Part shown: positions 48,235 to 61,158 of the stretch, one piece after another
How the letters are laid out: each line of letters starts with the position of its first letter
How positions within the stretch are numbered: position 1 is the first letter of the stretch
Source of the DNA: Amoebidium appalachense
Taxonomy: Eukaryota > Ichthyosporea
Assembly: GCA_963693365.1 (NCBI GenBank)
Contig: CAVNZM010000012.1
Coordinates: forward strand, 6,138,001 to 6,202,000
Length of the DNA: 64,000 nt
Reading direction: 5' to 3'
Translations under genes and position numbers: made by a program
The notes under the pieces: model-generated
What the model was told of the DNA's origin: nothing
The model's database searches: none
Seen by the model: only the letters and a program-made list of their open reading frames with translations

Positions 48235-48287
<53 letters not shown>

Positions 48288-48713
48288 GTACTACCTCATG
48301 TGCTTCTGGACTATCGTGCAAGTACGAAGGTAATGTGGCTCCTTCTGTCTGTGTGAGTATGGGTAATGTTTGCATGTCTTTTTTTTTTTTGTTACACCTC
48401 CAGTGTATTTTGGCCATCGTGAGTGTACGGACGTTGTGTTCTCACAATCACAAGTGTTGATGTGTTTTTTTTCACCAGCTGCAGAACTTGCTGCCCGCAT
48501 AGAGGATACAGACTATCAGAGCCAGTACGAGGGTCCGTAGCCTCCCTCCCCCCCCCCCCCCCCCCCCCCCCGTTTTTTTTTTTTTACGGGTGTTTGGCAA
48601 TCTGTGTTCTGTTGTCAACCATGAGCGTGTACTTCGCACTCTCTAAGCATTCTTACCCCCCCCCCCCCCCCCACCCACCCACACCCCCTCCCCCTACTTC
48701 CCCTCCACACACA

Positions 48714-48752
<39 letters not shown>

Positions 48753-49432
48753 ATGATAAACTTCATTCTATTCTCGTTGTGCTTTAGTATCTCTCACCCC
48801 CTTTTTTTTTTTTTTGCAAAAGTTGCTTGGCGATGTCCATCGTGAATATGTACATAGTCTGAAGCCCCTCCCCCCCCCCCCCTCCCCCCCCCCCCCCCCC
48901 CCCCCCCCCCCCATCCCGAGGCTGCCGGTTTCGGGGCAAGTTGAATGTTGGGGCTGGAAGATGGGCACTGTGTATAATATGGGCCCCCGTGAGAATGGTT
49001 AATCGTTAATGTAGTGGCATTCGTGTGGGATGTTGGTGTTCTGCATGCCAATATGTATGCTAGCTCATATTTTATGTTATGCTGTTTCACACACCCCAAA
49101 GCCCTTCAGTCCCACCAAATAGCCACCCCCACACACACTTAGGGGCAGGGCAGCATGTAACTAGCAAACAGGTAATCGTGGCACCTCCTTAATTGTGAGA
49201 TGAATGCAAGAAGCAGCCACAGAGACCTGAACATGTATGATCAAGTGAACTGGGGTGATTGCAGTGGTTTATGCTACTGTATAGGGAGGGAGTGCCCGGG
49301 GGGAGAAAGAGGGGGGGGGGGGGGGGGGGGGGAAGACGTGTGCAAGCATTTGGGTGTGCGTGTGTGTGCCGGCTCGGGGGGGCAAGACTGCTCGTTTGCT
49401 TGCTATGCAGCCTCAACCAGTCCCTTCGTATT

Positions 49433-49489
<57 letters not shown>

Positions 49490-49656
49490 CTAATCCCTAC
49501 CGATTGTCCACACTATCTTGTTTTCTGCTTGCCTTTTATTTTCAGAGCACGAACATTTGCTTTTGACTGACCTGCCCCTCCCGTTCCCCTTCGGGCCCCA
49601 TACATTTGCACGTTTGCACACACACAGACACCCCCCCCCCCCCCCCCCCTCCCCCC

Positions 49657-49687
<31 letters not shown>

Positions 49688-49981
49688 ACACACCGCAGAC
49701 GACAGTGTTGACAGCAGGCCCCAAGTGTCGCTCATCCAAGACGTGGAAGTGGTGGAGAAGCCTCTGAGCACATGGGAGGGGGAGGGGGAGAAAGAAGGAG
49801 TGGATGGGGAGGGGGGCAAAGGGGGGAAGCTAGCTCGGAGGGGGAGGAGGAGGACACGGAAGAGAGTGGTAGTGAGCAGGACGAGGTAGGGGATCCCCCC
49901 CACCACCACCACCACCCCCGCCCCTCCCTCTCCCCTTCCCTCTCTTCTCCTTCCTCCCCCTCCCCTCACCCAACCACAGAC

Positions 49982-50063
<82 letters not shown>

Positions 50064-50099
50064 CCACTTCCTCCCCAAACACATACATGCATGCACACA

Positions 50100-50183
<84 letters not shown>

Positions 50184-51312
50184 CTGACATCTCCACTTCC
50201 TCCCCAAACGCGAACACATGCATGCACACATGCACACACCCGTTGGCTCACATCCATATCAGTGCATATCCCTACCCACTACCAACACTGGCACTATAGG
50301 GTGTGGAAGCCCAACTGTGTACACTCACACACATGGAATGGGCGGACACGGCCTTTTTTTTCTTTTGTTAAAAACACAGCTGCAGTGTTTTTTTTTGGGG
50401 GGGGGGGGTGACTGAAATACCCTCCATGTGTAAATTGGAGTGGATGTGAGGGCGTGTGGGTTGGGTTCGTGTGTATATTATTTCCTTTTTGGGGGGGGGG
50501 AGGGGGGGGGGGGGGGAGGGGGGGAGGGGGAGGGGAGGTTGCATAAGGTTGACGACTCGTAAATCGCTCGTGTACTTCTGTCCCTTTAACTCCCTCCCTG
50601 CTCCCTCCCCCCTCCCCCCTCTCCCTCCCTCCTTCCCCTCCCCCCCCCCCCCCCCCCTTCCTCCCCCTCTTCTCTCTCTCTCCCCTCCCCCCCCCCCCCT
50701 CCTCCTCCTCCTCCTCACCCCTCATGTGCTCTGTTACTGGGGTGCATGGTCTTCCTTTCATTGCTGCACCCTACTGCACCCACTCCTTATTGGTGTACAG
50801 TCACAGATACCGTCTTTTTTTCCATGTCTTTCTCTGCGGCCTCTCTCAGATTGCTCTCTCTTGTCTATGAAGTTCTCTCGTCATTCCGTTTCTCCACCTC
50901 TCTCCCATCCTCCCTCTCTCCCTCTCTCTCCATCTCTGTCACTCTCCCTCCCACCCTCCATCCATCCCTCCCAACCTTTCTCCCTCCCTCTGTCCCTCCC
51001 TCCCTCCCTCCCTCCCTCCCTCCCCCCTTACTCCTTCCCTCCCTCTCTCGCTCTCCCCCCCCCCCCCCCCCCTCTCTCTCTCTCTCTCTCGCTCTTTCTC
51101 CTCTCCCTCCCTCTCCCTCCCTCCCCCCCCATCCCCCCCCCCCCCCCCCCCGGTCACCGCCGCTTTCCCCTCTCCTCACTCCCTCCCTCCCTCCATCCCT
51201 CCCTTTCTCTCCTCGCTTCCTCCGTTTCTCCCCCTCACAACATCTCCGGCCAAAACAGTCTAATAATCATCTTTTTTATCCCCATTTGCAGGTGGAATAT
51301 GGCACCCTGTGA
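44165..51312 (+). CDS. Unrecognised acidic coiled-coil-like protein, about 210 residues, seven exons
   Basis: Function unknown; I do not recognise the family. Exons: 44165-44304, 45190-45235, 46173-46290, 47301-47366, 48479-48532, 49699-49885, 51292-51312 (TGA). Junctions are GT/AG and in phase except inside exon 6. The protein is polar: an N-terminal [14 protein letters not shown] segment, [35 protein letters not shown], a helical [49 protein letters not shown], then [19 protein letters not shown], a Glu/Ser-rich tail and a final VEYGTL. Exon 6 starts in one frame (DDSVDSRPQ) and ends in another ([14 protein letters not shown]); one extra G in the G runs between 49798 and 49828 would restore it. 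If exon 5 is read through instead, a stop falls at 48538-48540. Likely nuclear from composition, which is a guess. Confidence 0.6.
44837..44926 (+). repeat. (CA)n tract
   Basis: Pure CA, about 90 bases, in the first intron of the gene at 44165. Confidence 0.95.
48060..48287 (+). repeat. (CGTG)n tetranucleotide array followed by (GT)n
   Basis: About 170 bases of nearly pure CGTG units with rare GTGTG interruptions, then about 45 bases of GT. In an intron of the gene at 44165. Confidence 0.95.
48618..48657 (+). repeat. Dispersed repeat R3-like, partial copy 6
   Basis: GTGTACTTCGCACTCTCTAA then GCATTCTTACC running into poly-C, the same end as R3 copies 2 and 4. Confidence 0.4.
49435..49488 (+). 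repeat. Poly-C tract
   Basis: About 54 consecutive C residues in an intron of the gene at 44165. Confidence 0.95.
50000..50180 (+). repeat. (CA)n then (GA)n
   Basis: CA at 50000-50060 and 50098-50116, GA at 50117-50180, with the sequence CATCTCCACTTCCTCC-like before and after. Last intron of the gene at 44165. Confidence 0.95.
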
Positions 51313-51599
51313 GTGGCCTTTGTTCTCTGCTCCATTCTGGTCGGTGACAGAACCCTTAGGCTACCCGCCCCTGCCTGATCACGTACCCGCCTGCCTGCCC
51401 TAAGGAACTGTTTTTGGTTGTTTTTTTTCATAGCAGGACACCGAATGTATGCGCGAATGCAGAGTTACATCTTATAGAGTAAATTATTATAAATGAATGC
51501 GGGACCAGAACTCGATCACTCCCCCCTCCCCTCCCCACACACACACACACGCATGTACACGCGCATGTGCGTGCACACACACACAAACACACACACAGT

Positions 51600-51673
<74 letters not shown>

Positions 51674-53339
51674 ACACAAACACAAGGTGCGGCTGTGGCG
51701 GTGGTCATTTTTGGCTGTTTCTTTTTGATATTATTGGGCAGACCAATCACTTATGGTTATATTTATATTATCTATTTCTTTGATGTTGGTTCCACATGCT
51801 AGGTACGATCTGTGTTCCTGCCTACAGCAGACAAGACCCAGAAGTTAGAACTTGGATAAAGAACTTTAAATTTGAAAACTAAAAAGGTAGGAATATGTGA
51901 AGCCAAGCTAAGCCTTGTGTGTTCGAAGGGTGTCGGCCTACACGTGTACTTGTCCTGTTTTGGCCACAAATTCAGTCACAAGCAAATGTCGTTTTGTGGA
52001 TAAAAATAGTTTCCGGTATTTTTGTGTCTCAAGCACACGTGTCGCGCATGAATCAGCACAGTGTCGTATTGTTTGTTGTGAACTGTCGGACATGGTAGGT
52101 TATTCAATAGGGTATATAATTGCATAATAATACAATTATATCTATTATTTTAGGGTTCAGTTTCTGCGTTACTGCTGTTACCAGAGGGAGCGGCCAATAA
52201 AGTGCAATGATCCCCGACTCGTAAACAGGACACGTGCATGCACATACCTCGATCGAGTCTACTTTGCACGCGCCCCACTTGCACCGTACAACTCTATTAG
52301 TATTACGCTATGCATCTGTGGGAGCCATATATGCATTTATCTAGAATATATACTCCTGGTAATAGAAAAATGTTGTTTCATATATAAATTGTATGTATTA
52401 GTTAGGGTTATTGGGGTTTATTTTGTTGCTACCTTCCCACACCTCGCACACGTGTTCGTGTTCGGTGTGGCTCTTTGTGGCTCACGGCCCGCGCGTGCCG
52501 TCGAATTCGATCGATGATATCGATTCTACTCGAATGATTCGAATCACCAGGAATCGCCAGATTTCTATACCGTCAGACATCAGAGTGCATATGAAAGTTG
52601 CGTCATCGCCATGACGTCATCCCTGCCTGCTGCTGTACGCACGCGTGCACAGACAAGGTAAAAAATGTAGAAAATTTCGACAAAACGAATACGTGTAAGG
52701 TAAAACGGGTACATAGAGCAGTCAAAACCCCACAACCCCTGACATCAAGTTGCTGAAGTAGAGAAGTGCAAAAAAGAGGACGCTTGACTCCGCTTGGCTG
52801 GGACATGCTTCGATCTAATGAGCATATTAGTCAAGCTGTCTGTGGCACGAATTTTGATAAAAATACAAAAAAAAAAACTAGGGAAAACTGCCGTAAAATC
52901 ATGCGGCTATTTTTTAATCGCACAGTAGATAAATCAGTGTTCAATCGTACAGTATACTGAGGGCGTTTGTACATGTTGACCCATGCGGCCAGGTGTAGTT
53001 TACTGGGCCAAGTACCCCTCTCCGTCGTCTCAAACCCCTAGACCGGTACCGTCACGGTGCTGAGTGCGGGGCTCAATGATGGCGAGTTACATTTTTTTCT
53101 TTTGACTGAATTTATTCGACGGAAAGATATGCAAGTATGCACGGCATACTGAGAAGACAAAAAAAACTTCACGAGTTATCCAGTAACAAGTGCATACTGG
53201 GATACCTGAACACTGTGTGAAAATCATATAAATACTCAATGTGACGACCAACAGAATTCAACAAAAAGTCTAAAGTGTTCACATTGCCAGCCAGTGTACA
53301 CGTAGCAGACACCCGTAGGGAAAGAGGTAAAACGCGACG
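51313..53339. other. Intergenic, no gene supported
   Basis: Holds a (CA)n tract at 51602-51667, an AATAAA at about 52195 on the plus strand that could end the preceding gene, and mixed-composition DNA with short frames only. Confidence 0.45.
51601..51680 (+). repeat. (CA)n tract
   Basis: Intergenic CA run. Confidence 0.95.
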
Positions 53340-53573
53340 TCATAAAAACTCACACCTATCAACATGCTTTCGATTAGAAAGTTCAGCACAAATGTGGCAC
53401 CAGCGGCGATGGAAGCAAGAATTACAACGCCACTGCACAACTTCCCAGGCAATATCAACATCAGAGCACCATACAGAGTTATCTATTAGGGTGGTATCCA
53501 TACGTACAGCAGGAGAAATGTATCCTGCCAAAGCTCCCAAAAAGCGACAATGATCATCATGATACGGCGTTGC
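53340..53573 (-). pseudogene. Possible coding fragment or exon with a Cys/His-rich motif
   Basis: On the minus strand, directly after a good acceptor (GTTCCTTAG), 77 codons are open with gene-like composition: PYHDDHCRFLGALAGYISP, DTTLIDNSVWCSD, IAWEVVQW, then a cluster RCNSCFHRRWCHICAEL and KHVDRCEF before a stop. The spacing C-x2-C-x5-C-x2-C followed by H-x3-C suggests metal binding. I do not recognise the family, and found no partner exon on either side. It could be a lone transposon remnant or an exon of a gene whose other exons I missed. Confidence 0.35.
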
Positions 53574-54125
53574 CTAAGGAACAAAACACATGCGAGTTAT
53601 ATAGTCAAAATGAAGGAATCATAGCAATGGTTATAAAAAATAGGCTTCACAAAGAACTTTTTTGTATTGCTGTCTTAATAATGCGGCGTACTACAAGTTT
53701 ATTGATGTGGATATAAATACAGCGAAAATTATAACCGCAATGATTACAATACTAGCAATCAATTATTTTTCGATATACATAGCTATTTTAAACAGAAAAT
53801 CGGGAGTGGGGTTCGTAACCGTTAAGGAGAACTTCTGCACGGTGCCGCGCCCGCCGGCATAAGCCGCGCACCCTGGCGTGGCTGCGCACGCGCCCTTTGG
53901 CCTCATACAGTCAACCCTTTTATAATAATGAATGATAAATAATGTGTGCGTGCTGTTTGTATTGTGTCGTTATTCACTGTGTCGCTTGATTATACTCTTA
54001 CTATATTTTTACAGGAAACCTGATAACGTTCTGATATCTACTACATTCCTGCTACATTCCTGTCCTGTTGTGGTTTTCTTGTTAGACATTTCAGCCCAGT
54101 TTTTCATGAAGCCGCCTAAAATTCG
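53574..54125. other. Intergenic, no gene supported
   Basis: A/T-richer stretch than most of the window, without microsatellites. No convincing exon seen. Confidence 0.4.
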
Positions 54126-54487
54126 GTCCACGATGATTGGTAGGCGGATATCGGGACTCAAATGTCATTGGTTGGTAGCCTTTTAGGCAGCTAGGCTGCG
54201 GATCTGTCGGCGGCTAGCCATTGGCGGACGCCCGATAGATGTGGTGTTTGTGTTGTCTCATCGGATATAAAATGCTCGTGTTTTGCGGAGCTTATCAGTT
54301 TGCTTGAGAACGTCCATTTTTTTTTCAGAGGTTCCTTGGAGGCTGTTGTATTTACTTATATTCCAACACACGCTGCACTGAAATTACTTCGCATGTATAT
54401 ACGTACAGTGGTGTGTGACTTAGACTTTGCAGGCTCGCACAGATACACCACACACGGTCATACAACACACACAAAAAAAACACCACC
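54126..54487 (+). promoter_or_regulatory. Putative promoter and 5' UTR of the two-exon gene at 54488
   Basis: Three reverse-orientation CCAAT boxes (ATTGG) lie near 54136, 54169 and 54219, followed by a TATAAAA at about 54266, roughly 220 bases before the start codon. The order CCAAT cluster then TATA is that of a classical RNA polymerase II promoter. The start codon is preceded by CACCACC. Confidence 0.55.
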
Positions 54488-55410
54488 ATGCCGATATTGG
54501 CAGCAGTCAAAGCGGTCCGCGCCGCCTTTCAAGGGGCACGCGACTTAAACACAGGAGACAACTTCTCAAAGTCCGAGTGGAAAACCGAGTTTGAAAACAA
54601 CAGACCCCTCTTTGTGAGCGCAGCCCTCGGAACATGCGACTTCACGGAAGTAGCCACCAAAATTTCCGGAGGAGAGAAGAAGAGGCAGGGGTTGATTACG
54701 AATGCTGTAAACAATGTGAAGGTTCAGTCAGGCAGTGCTACACGTACGGTGGTGGTGCATGGCAAGTGTGTGTACATGCTCAAGAAGAAGGAGGGGAAAG
54801 GGGAGCACGAAGCAGAGGTGAGTGACTCATTTTTATTGGTCAAAGAGTGGGTGGGGTATACGTAGGGTTGCCCGTAGGTGTTTGCTGAGTGTATGTGCGC
54901 CTGGAATCATGTGGACTGGTATGTTGTGTATCGCAGAGGCGTGTGGGTTCAACTTATAGTATATATCTCAGTGTCTTTGTTGGTGTTTTCTGCAGACATA
55001 TATATTGTGCACTTTGGTAGAGTCCTTCCCATTTTTTACGTTGCCATATGCCGTTATCTTTGGCTCCCTGCATGCATTTTAAAGCTGAAGTAATTTCAAT
55101 GGTGCGGCCTTAAAACTATACATATTACCCCCCGGCTCCCCTATTCACCCTCTTCCCCCCCCCCCCCCCCCCCCCCCCCGGTCCCCCAATCAAACAAACA
55201 AATTTCAAAAGGAACTGAAACACACTGTAATGTTAGCACTCCCTTATCACAAACATTCGTGAACACACACGCACGCGCGCGTGCACACACACACACACAC
55301 ACACAGACACACTTTTGCACTTACACAAGAGAAAAGAACAAATTTAAGGACACACACGCTGATATGCACGGCTGTGAACAATGCGCATTATCCATTAGTT
55401 TCTTCTTATT

Positions 55411-55451
<41 letters not shown>

Positions 55452-55471
55452 CCCCGCCCCGGGGCTTCCCC

Positions 55472-55538
<67 letters not shown>

Positions 55539-55914
55539 CTGTACCCTCCCCTCCCTTCTCCCTCTCCCCCTGTCCATTTGTCCCGATTTACATTAAATCC
55601 ATGTTCTAACGCAAGTCTTTCCCCACCCACAGTACGAGCTAGACCCACTATTCAGCACCGTAGACGGTAAAGAACCAGTGCACCTCGAAGACATCTCCAT
55701 CAAGAAAATGCCGAGCAAGACGGAGGGTGTAGTAGTGTACAGGGTCATGGTGAGCAGCGTCACACGCTTAAAGTTGAGCAAACACGAGGACGCGTTTGGG
55801 CGGGTTTGGGATTTGTCGGTTTCCGAAGTAGGCCAGAATGCAAAGTTGGTTCAGTGGCTTGAGGGACGTGCACTTGGGGCGAGCGACGCGGCCAAGTTGG
55901 AATGGGGAGATTGA
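54488..55914 (+). CDS. Unrecognised 203-residue protein, two exons
   Basis: Function unknown. Exon 1, 54488-54817, is 110 codons ending GAG|GTGAGT; exon 2, 55633-55914, starts after CCACAG and ends in TGA; phase 0 join. Exon 1 reads MPILAAVKAVRAAF, an aromatic SKSEWKTEFENNRPLFV, ALGTCDFTEVATKISGG, then a basic strand-rich region (RTVVVHGKCVYMLKKKEGK). Exon 2 continues YELDPLFSTVDGKEP, EDISIKKMPSKTEG, VVVYRVMVSSVTRLKL and a C-terminal WLEGRALGASDAAKLEW. No signal peptide or membrane segment. Composition and clean splicing argue that it is a real gene. The intron holds poly-C and a (CA)n block next to the acceptor, as in neighbouring genes. It may be lineage-restricted. Confidence 0.7.
55474..55537 (+). 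repeat. (CA)n before an acceptor
   Basis: CA run 95 bases before exon 2 of the gene at 54488, preceded by about 50 C residues. Confidence 0.95.
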
Positions 55915-55983
55915 AATTTGGAACATTTTTGGGGTGTTTGCAGGTGCATAACAGCGGCGGGGGCAGATGAGGTGGGTGTGTGT

Positions 55984-56024
<41 letters not shown>

Positions 56025-56987
56025 TGTGTTTAGTGTTCTGCAGTTATATGAGGTGTGTAGGCTGTGCAGACGGTATGCAGATTTTGGTCACAGCTCGTGA
56101 GAGTGTAAATAAGGTAGAATGAGGTTGAGATGAAATTGCCATTAGTGTGATGCTCGATCATATAGGTGTTATGGTAATTGATAAATGATACATGAAAATT
56201 TCGGCGGCAATCAATTGTTGACTCGTGCTTTACGGGGTTGTGCAGAGCCATATTCGTTGGTGCGTTAAATTATAATGATTTATGCTGTTTAGATTCATTT
56301 CAACTTGAAGTACGATACCGAAGTGAATTATATCATTCAACGTTACTCGTGGTATTAATGTTTAGCAGCTAGCTGATGTTGTAAAGTGCATGTAGTTTCA
56401 CGCCAATATTAAAATGTGCTTGTATTCCATGTTGCTACCGTACGGAGATGACCCTTATTGGTCTAGCTTTACTATTAAAACGCGTAAAACAGTCACCGAA
56501 AAATGCGAGACGCCTGCATCTTCAGAGCCTATGCCCAAAGGACGGGCAGCCAGTGATCCCCACATCCGCACCTTTTCCATCAAGTTTATCAAAGTTTTGC
56601 AAAGTTTCGCGCAATTTGAAACGAAAAATACTGACGGACAAATCTAGAAACAAGCCTGTGGTGGCAAAGGCCATCCGACCCGGTGGTTGAAGGCCGTTAC
56701 ACTGCACTCTCCCATATCATCACTCCCTTAGTTTCCTTGGCACCGTAGTGGGCCGTTTCAGAGTTTTTGATTTTTATTCATTTTTTATCCTAGTTTCGAA
56801 TACTATTGTACTCTTTATATGTGACCATGTATTGAACTACAGACAATTAGCCAGCGCGCGTTGGCTATAGCGTTGCAGCTGTTATAGGGGCTCGAGATGT
56901 GTTAATGATGTCACGATATCGCAAAACACACCGAAGTCATATCCTGAACACAGAGAAGGTACAGTTGGATGTTTCTGGCCGGAAGCC

Positions 56988-57027
<40 letters not shown>

Positions 57028-57773
57028 CCCCGCCCCAGGCTCGTGATAAGTTATGACACGCGCGCGCGCTCAAAAAAACAAACCAAAAAAAAAGGATAGA
57101 AGGAAACAATGTGAATAAGCAACCCACCGTGGTACTACTTGGAGAACATACACACACAGACACAAGCATGCACACATATACAAACATGCATATGCTCGCG
57201 CGAGCGCCCGTGCGCATACGTTTGCACACACACACACACATGCACACAAACCACGCACGCACACGTACACGGGCCACACACACACGGGGCAGTCACTTGA
57301 TTTAGAATCAGACGACGGCAAAGGCTTGCATGCGCTGTGTAAGGGTGTGATTTATTTTTATTTTTTAATCTCTTGAATTGGTGAACGTCGGAGGCTCGCA
57401 GCCCCCCAAAAAATAAACATTACAATGTGCCACCATCTTTTAAAGATAGTCTCAGCAATAAAGCTAAAGCTAATCCTCTGAATCCTGCTTCGTCGCACTC
57501 ATGCTACACAGACGTGGAACAAAACCTAAGTACACACTATGCATACACAAACTACATACACCCCACGGTAACCCTGACTAGGCACCGGGTATATATATAA
57601 TATTTCCATTCGTATTGATTTATCTCCACAATGCATACGCTCACACTGTCACAAGGGCATCAATCAAAGTTCCTCACATCGACATTCAACAGTTGCAACC
57701 TGGCGGCCCACAAAACACTGTGTGTTGTGTGTGTGTGTGTGACGGTGTGTGTGTGTGTCAGTGTGTGTGCGTG

Positions 57774-57837
<64 letters not shown>

Positions 57838-57992
57838 TGTACGTGTGTGTGCGCGCGCGTGTAGGGGGGGGGGGGGGGGGGGGGGAGGTTCCAACGGCCA
57901 TTCACTCAACGAACATGAAAACAACCAAAAAAAACAAACCAAATAATAATAATAATAATAAATAGACTACAAAAAAATCTTTGAGAATGCAC
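55915..57992. other. Intergenic, no gene supported
   Basis: Contains a poly-G tract (55985-56022), mixed sequence to 56980 with only short frames (one of 77 codons at 56414-56647 without recognisable motif), poly-C (56989-57026), CA-rich DNA near 57150-57290, a minus-strand AATAAA at 57351-57356 that may be too far for the hydrolase gene, and a (GT)n/poly-G block at 57722-57885. Confidence 0.45.
57722..57885 (+). repeat. (GT)n then poly-G
   Basis: GT with CAGT and GCGT variants, then a G run. Confidence 0.9.
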
Positions 57993-58666
57993 TCATGCCG
58001 GGGTGGGCTGTATCTCATGGTCTACAGGCATTTGTGTGTTTTTTGCCTCGAAGACATCTGATTGGTTGTCGCCTGCCAGGTAGAAGGCTAGATCCTCCCC
58101 GTCCAGCCACGATGGCGTCACGTGCTTGGTCACAGTGGTGCTGTGCCTGTATATGATCGGTCAGTTAAAATGCATAAAAATAAACGTGATTATGGGGCCA
58201 CATACTTGGCCGTCTTCATCGAGCCTGAACGTTTGTCTCTGGTTCACAAACATGCACACTTATCTTTCACATCATGTGCTAATTAGGGGCAGAAAATGCT
58301 GGAAAACACCTGCTGAAAGGTGGTTGGCTGTGTTGGGGTGTGATGGAGTGCAGTGGGGTATCGCCAAGTGCGTGTTTATGTGCGCCATTTGGCCATAAAA
58401 ATATATTCATGAATTTAGATTTAGATTTGTGCAACATCCTGTAGCAGTTCAAAGATTGACGAGTCTCATTTGTAACGTGTGAGCTTCTATGCATCTGTGT
58501 GTGCGTGAGGGGTGGGTGCCCGCCTAATGCGTGGAAGGTGGAGGGATAAGGGCTAGTAATGCTTGCAACCATGTGTATGTTTGTGTTGTGTGCTACGTGA
58601 AAGGGGGTTAGCACACACGTGCATACTTCTTTGTATGTGTGAGTGCAAATGTATGTGTGCGCACTC

Positions 58667-58753
<87 letters not shown>

Positions 58754-59235
58754 CAGAGCGAGAGAGAGAGAGAGAGAGAGAGGAGGGAGGGAGGGAGGCA
58801 GGGAGGGAGGGAGGGAGGGAGGGAGGGAGGGAGCGAGGGATATATATATAGTGTGCTTGTGTGCATGTATCCCCACCTCCTGTATACGTCACAGTGGTGG
58901 CGGTGCAGCACATAGTCTGCCATGTCGTGGAAGGCCCGCTGGGCCATGTCCCCCCCATGCCCTGAAACACGTGCACCATGTCTGCATACACCTGCACGGT
59001 TGCCTGTTTTGGAAATGGAATGCAGATCCGAGCATGTGTCAGTGGATCGCCTGCACTGGGATGCACCGGTCAAGTAGCTTTTTCTAATTGGTGAAGGAAT
59101 ACGATTAAGGTAGGCTGATAGAGTGTGCAAGCCGCACATGCATGCTTGCACGTGCACGGTTGCATGTGATGTACGTGTACCCACACACGGCAAATCGTCA
59201 TCCCAATACAAAGCCAATACATCCGTTCCTTTGTA

Positions 59236-59269
<34 letters not shown>

Positions 59270-59385
59270 CCCACTCCCCTTCTGCCGCCCTCTTGCCCCC
59301 TTCCCCGCCTCCTCGGCCCCCTTCCTCTTCAAACATGCATACCCACACGATATGAACGCATGCAAAAATGAACACATACACAACA

Positions 59386-59437
<52 letters not shown>

Positions 59438-59524
59438 CACACGCACGCACGCACGCCCACACGCCCGCACGCCCGCCCGCACGCGCACACACACGCACAC
59501 ACATGCGCGCGCGCACGCACACAC

Positions 59525-59573
<49 letters not shown>

Positions 59574-59625
59574 CGCGCAAACGGACACGCACATGCACAC
59601 ACACACGCACGCACTCACACACACA

Positions 59626-59708
<83 letters not shown>

Positions 59709-59762
59709 CCACCCACACTACATATACACCCACCCAACCACCCAACCATCCACCCAAACCAA

Positions 59763-59854
<92 letters not shown>

Positions 59855-59908
59855 CCACCCACACTACATATACACCCACCCAACCACCCAACCATCCACC
59901 CAAACCAA

Positions 59909-59965
<57 letters not shown>

Positions 59966-59972
59966 AACACAC

Positions 59973-60012
<40 letters not shown>

Positions 60013-60066
60013 CCACCCACACTACATATACACCCACCCAACCACCCAACCATCCACCCAAACCAA

Positions 60067-60105
<39 letters not shown>

Positions 60106-60207
60106 AACACACACACGCACACACACACACACACAGACACACACACACACACATCCACCCACACTACATATACACCCACCCAACCACCCAACCATCCACC
60201 CAAACCA

Positions 60208-60256
<49 letters not shown>

Positions 60257-60263
60257 AACACAC

Positions 60264-60299
<36 letters not shown>

Positions 60300-60354
60300 C
60301 CACCCACACTACATATACACCCACCCAACCACCCAACCATCCACCCAAACCAAC

Positions 60355-60391
<37 letters not shown>

Positions 60392-60401
60392 ACTCACTCA
60401 C

Positions 60402-60437
<36 letters not shown>

Positions 60438-60490
60438 CCACCCACACTACATATACACCCACTCAACCACCCAACCATCCACCCAAACCA

Positions 60491-60533
<43 letters not shown>

Positions 60534-60540
60534 AACACAC

Positions 60541-60580
<40 letters not shown>

Positions 60581-60634
60581 CCACCCACACTACATATACA
60601 CCCACCCAACCACCCAACCATCCACCCAAACCAA

Positions 60635-60675
<41 letters not shown>

Positions 60676-60682
60676 AACACAC

Positions 60683-60727
<45 letters not shown>

Positions 60728-60734
60728 AACACAC

Positions 60735-60774
<40 letters not shown>

Positions 60775-60828
60775 CCACCCACACTACATATGCACCCACC
60801 CAACCACCCAACCATCCACCCAAACCAA

Positions 60829-60871
<43 letters not shown>

Positions 60872-60878
60872 AACACAC

Positions 60879-60922
<44 letters not shown>

Positions 60923-60976
60923 CCACCCACACTACATATACACCCACCCAACCACCCAACCATCCACCCAAACCAA

Positions 60977-61019
<43 letters not shown>

Positions 61020-61026
61020 AACACAC

Positions 61027-61068
<42 letters not shown>

Positions 61069-61124
61069 CCACCCACACTACATATACACCCACCCAACCA
61101 CCCAACCATCCACCCAAACCAACC

Positions 61125-61158
<34 letters not shown>

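Noticed and set aside
49546-49620. Possible exon of the unknown gene reading [13 protein letters not shown]
   Set aside because: Good acceptor, but no clear donor and not needed for phase between 48532 and 49699.
53275-53553. 92-codon plus-strand frame
   Set aside because: Antisense to the better-supported Cys-rich minus-strand segment; no motif.
56414-56647. 77-codon plus-strand frame
   Set aside because: No recognisable feature and no partner exon.
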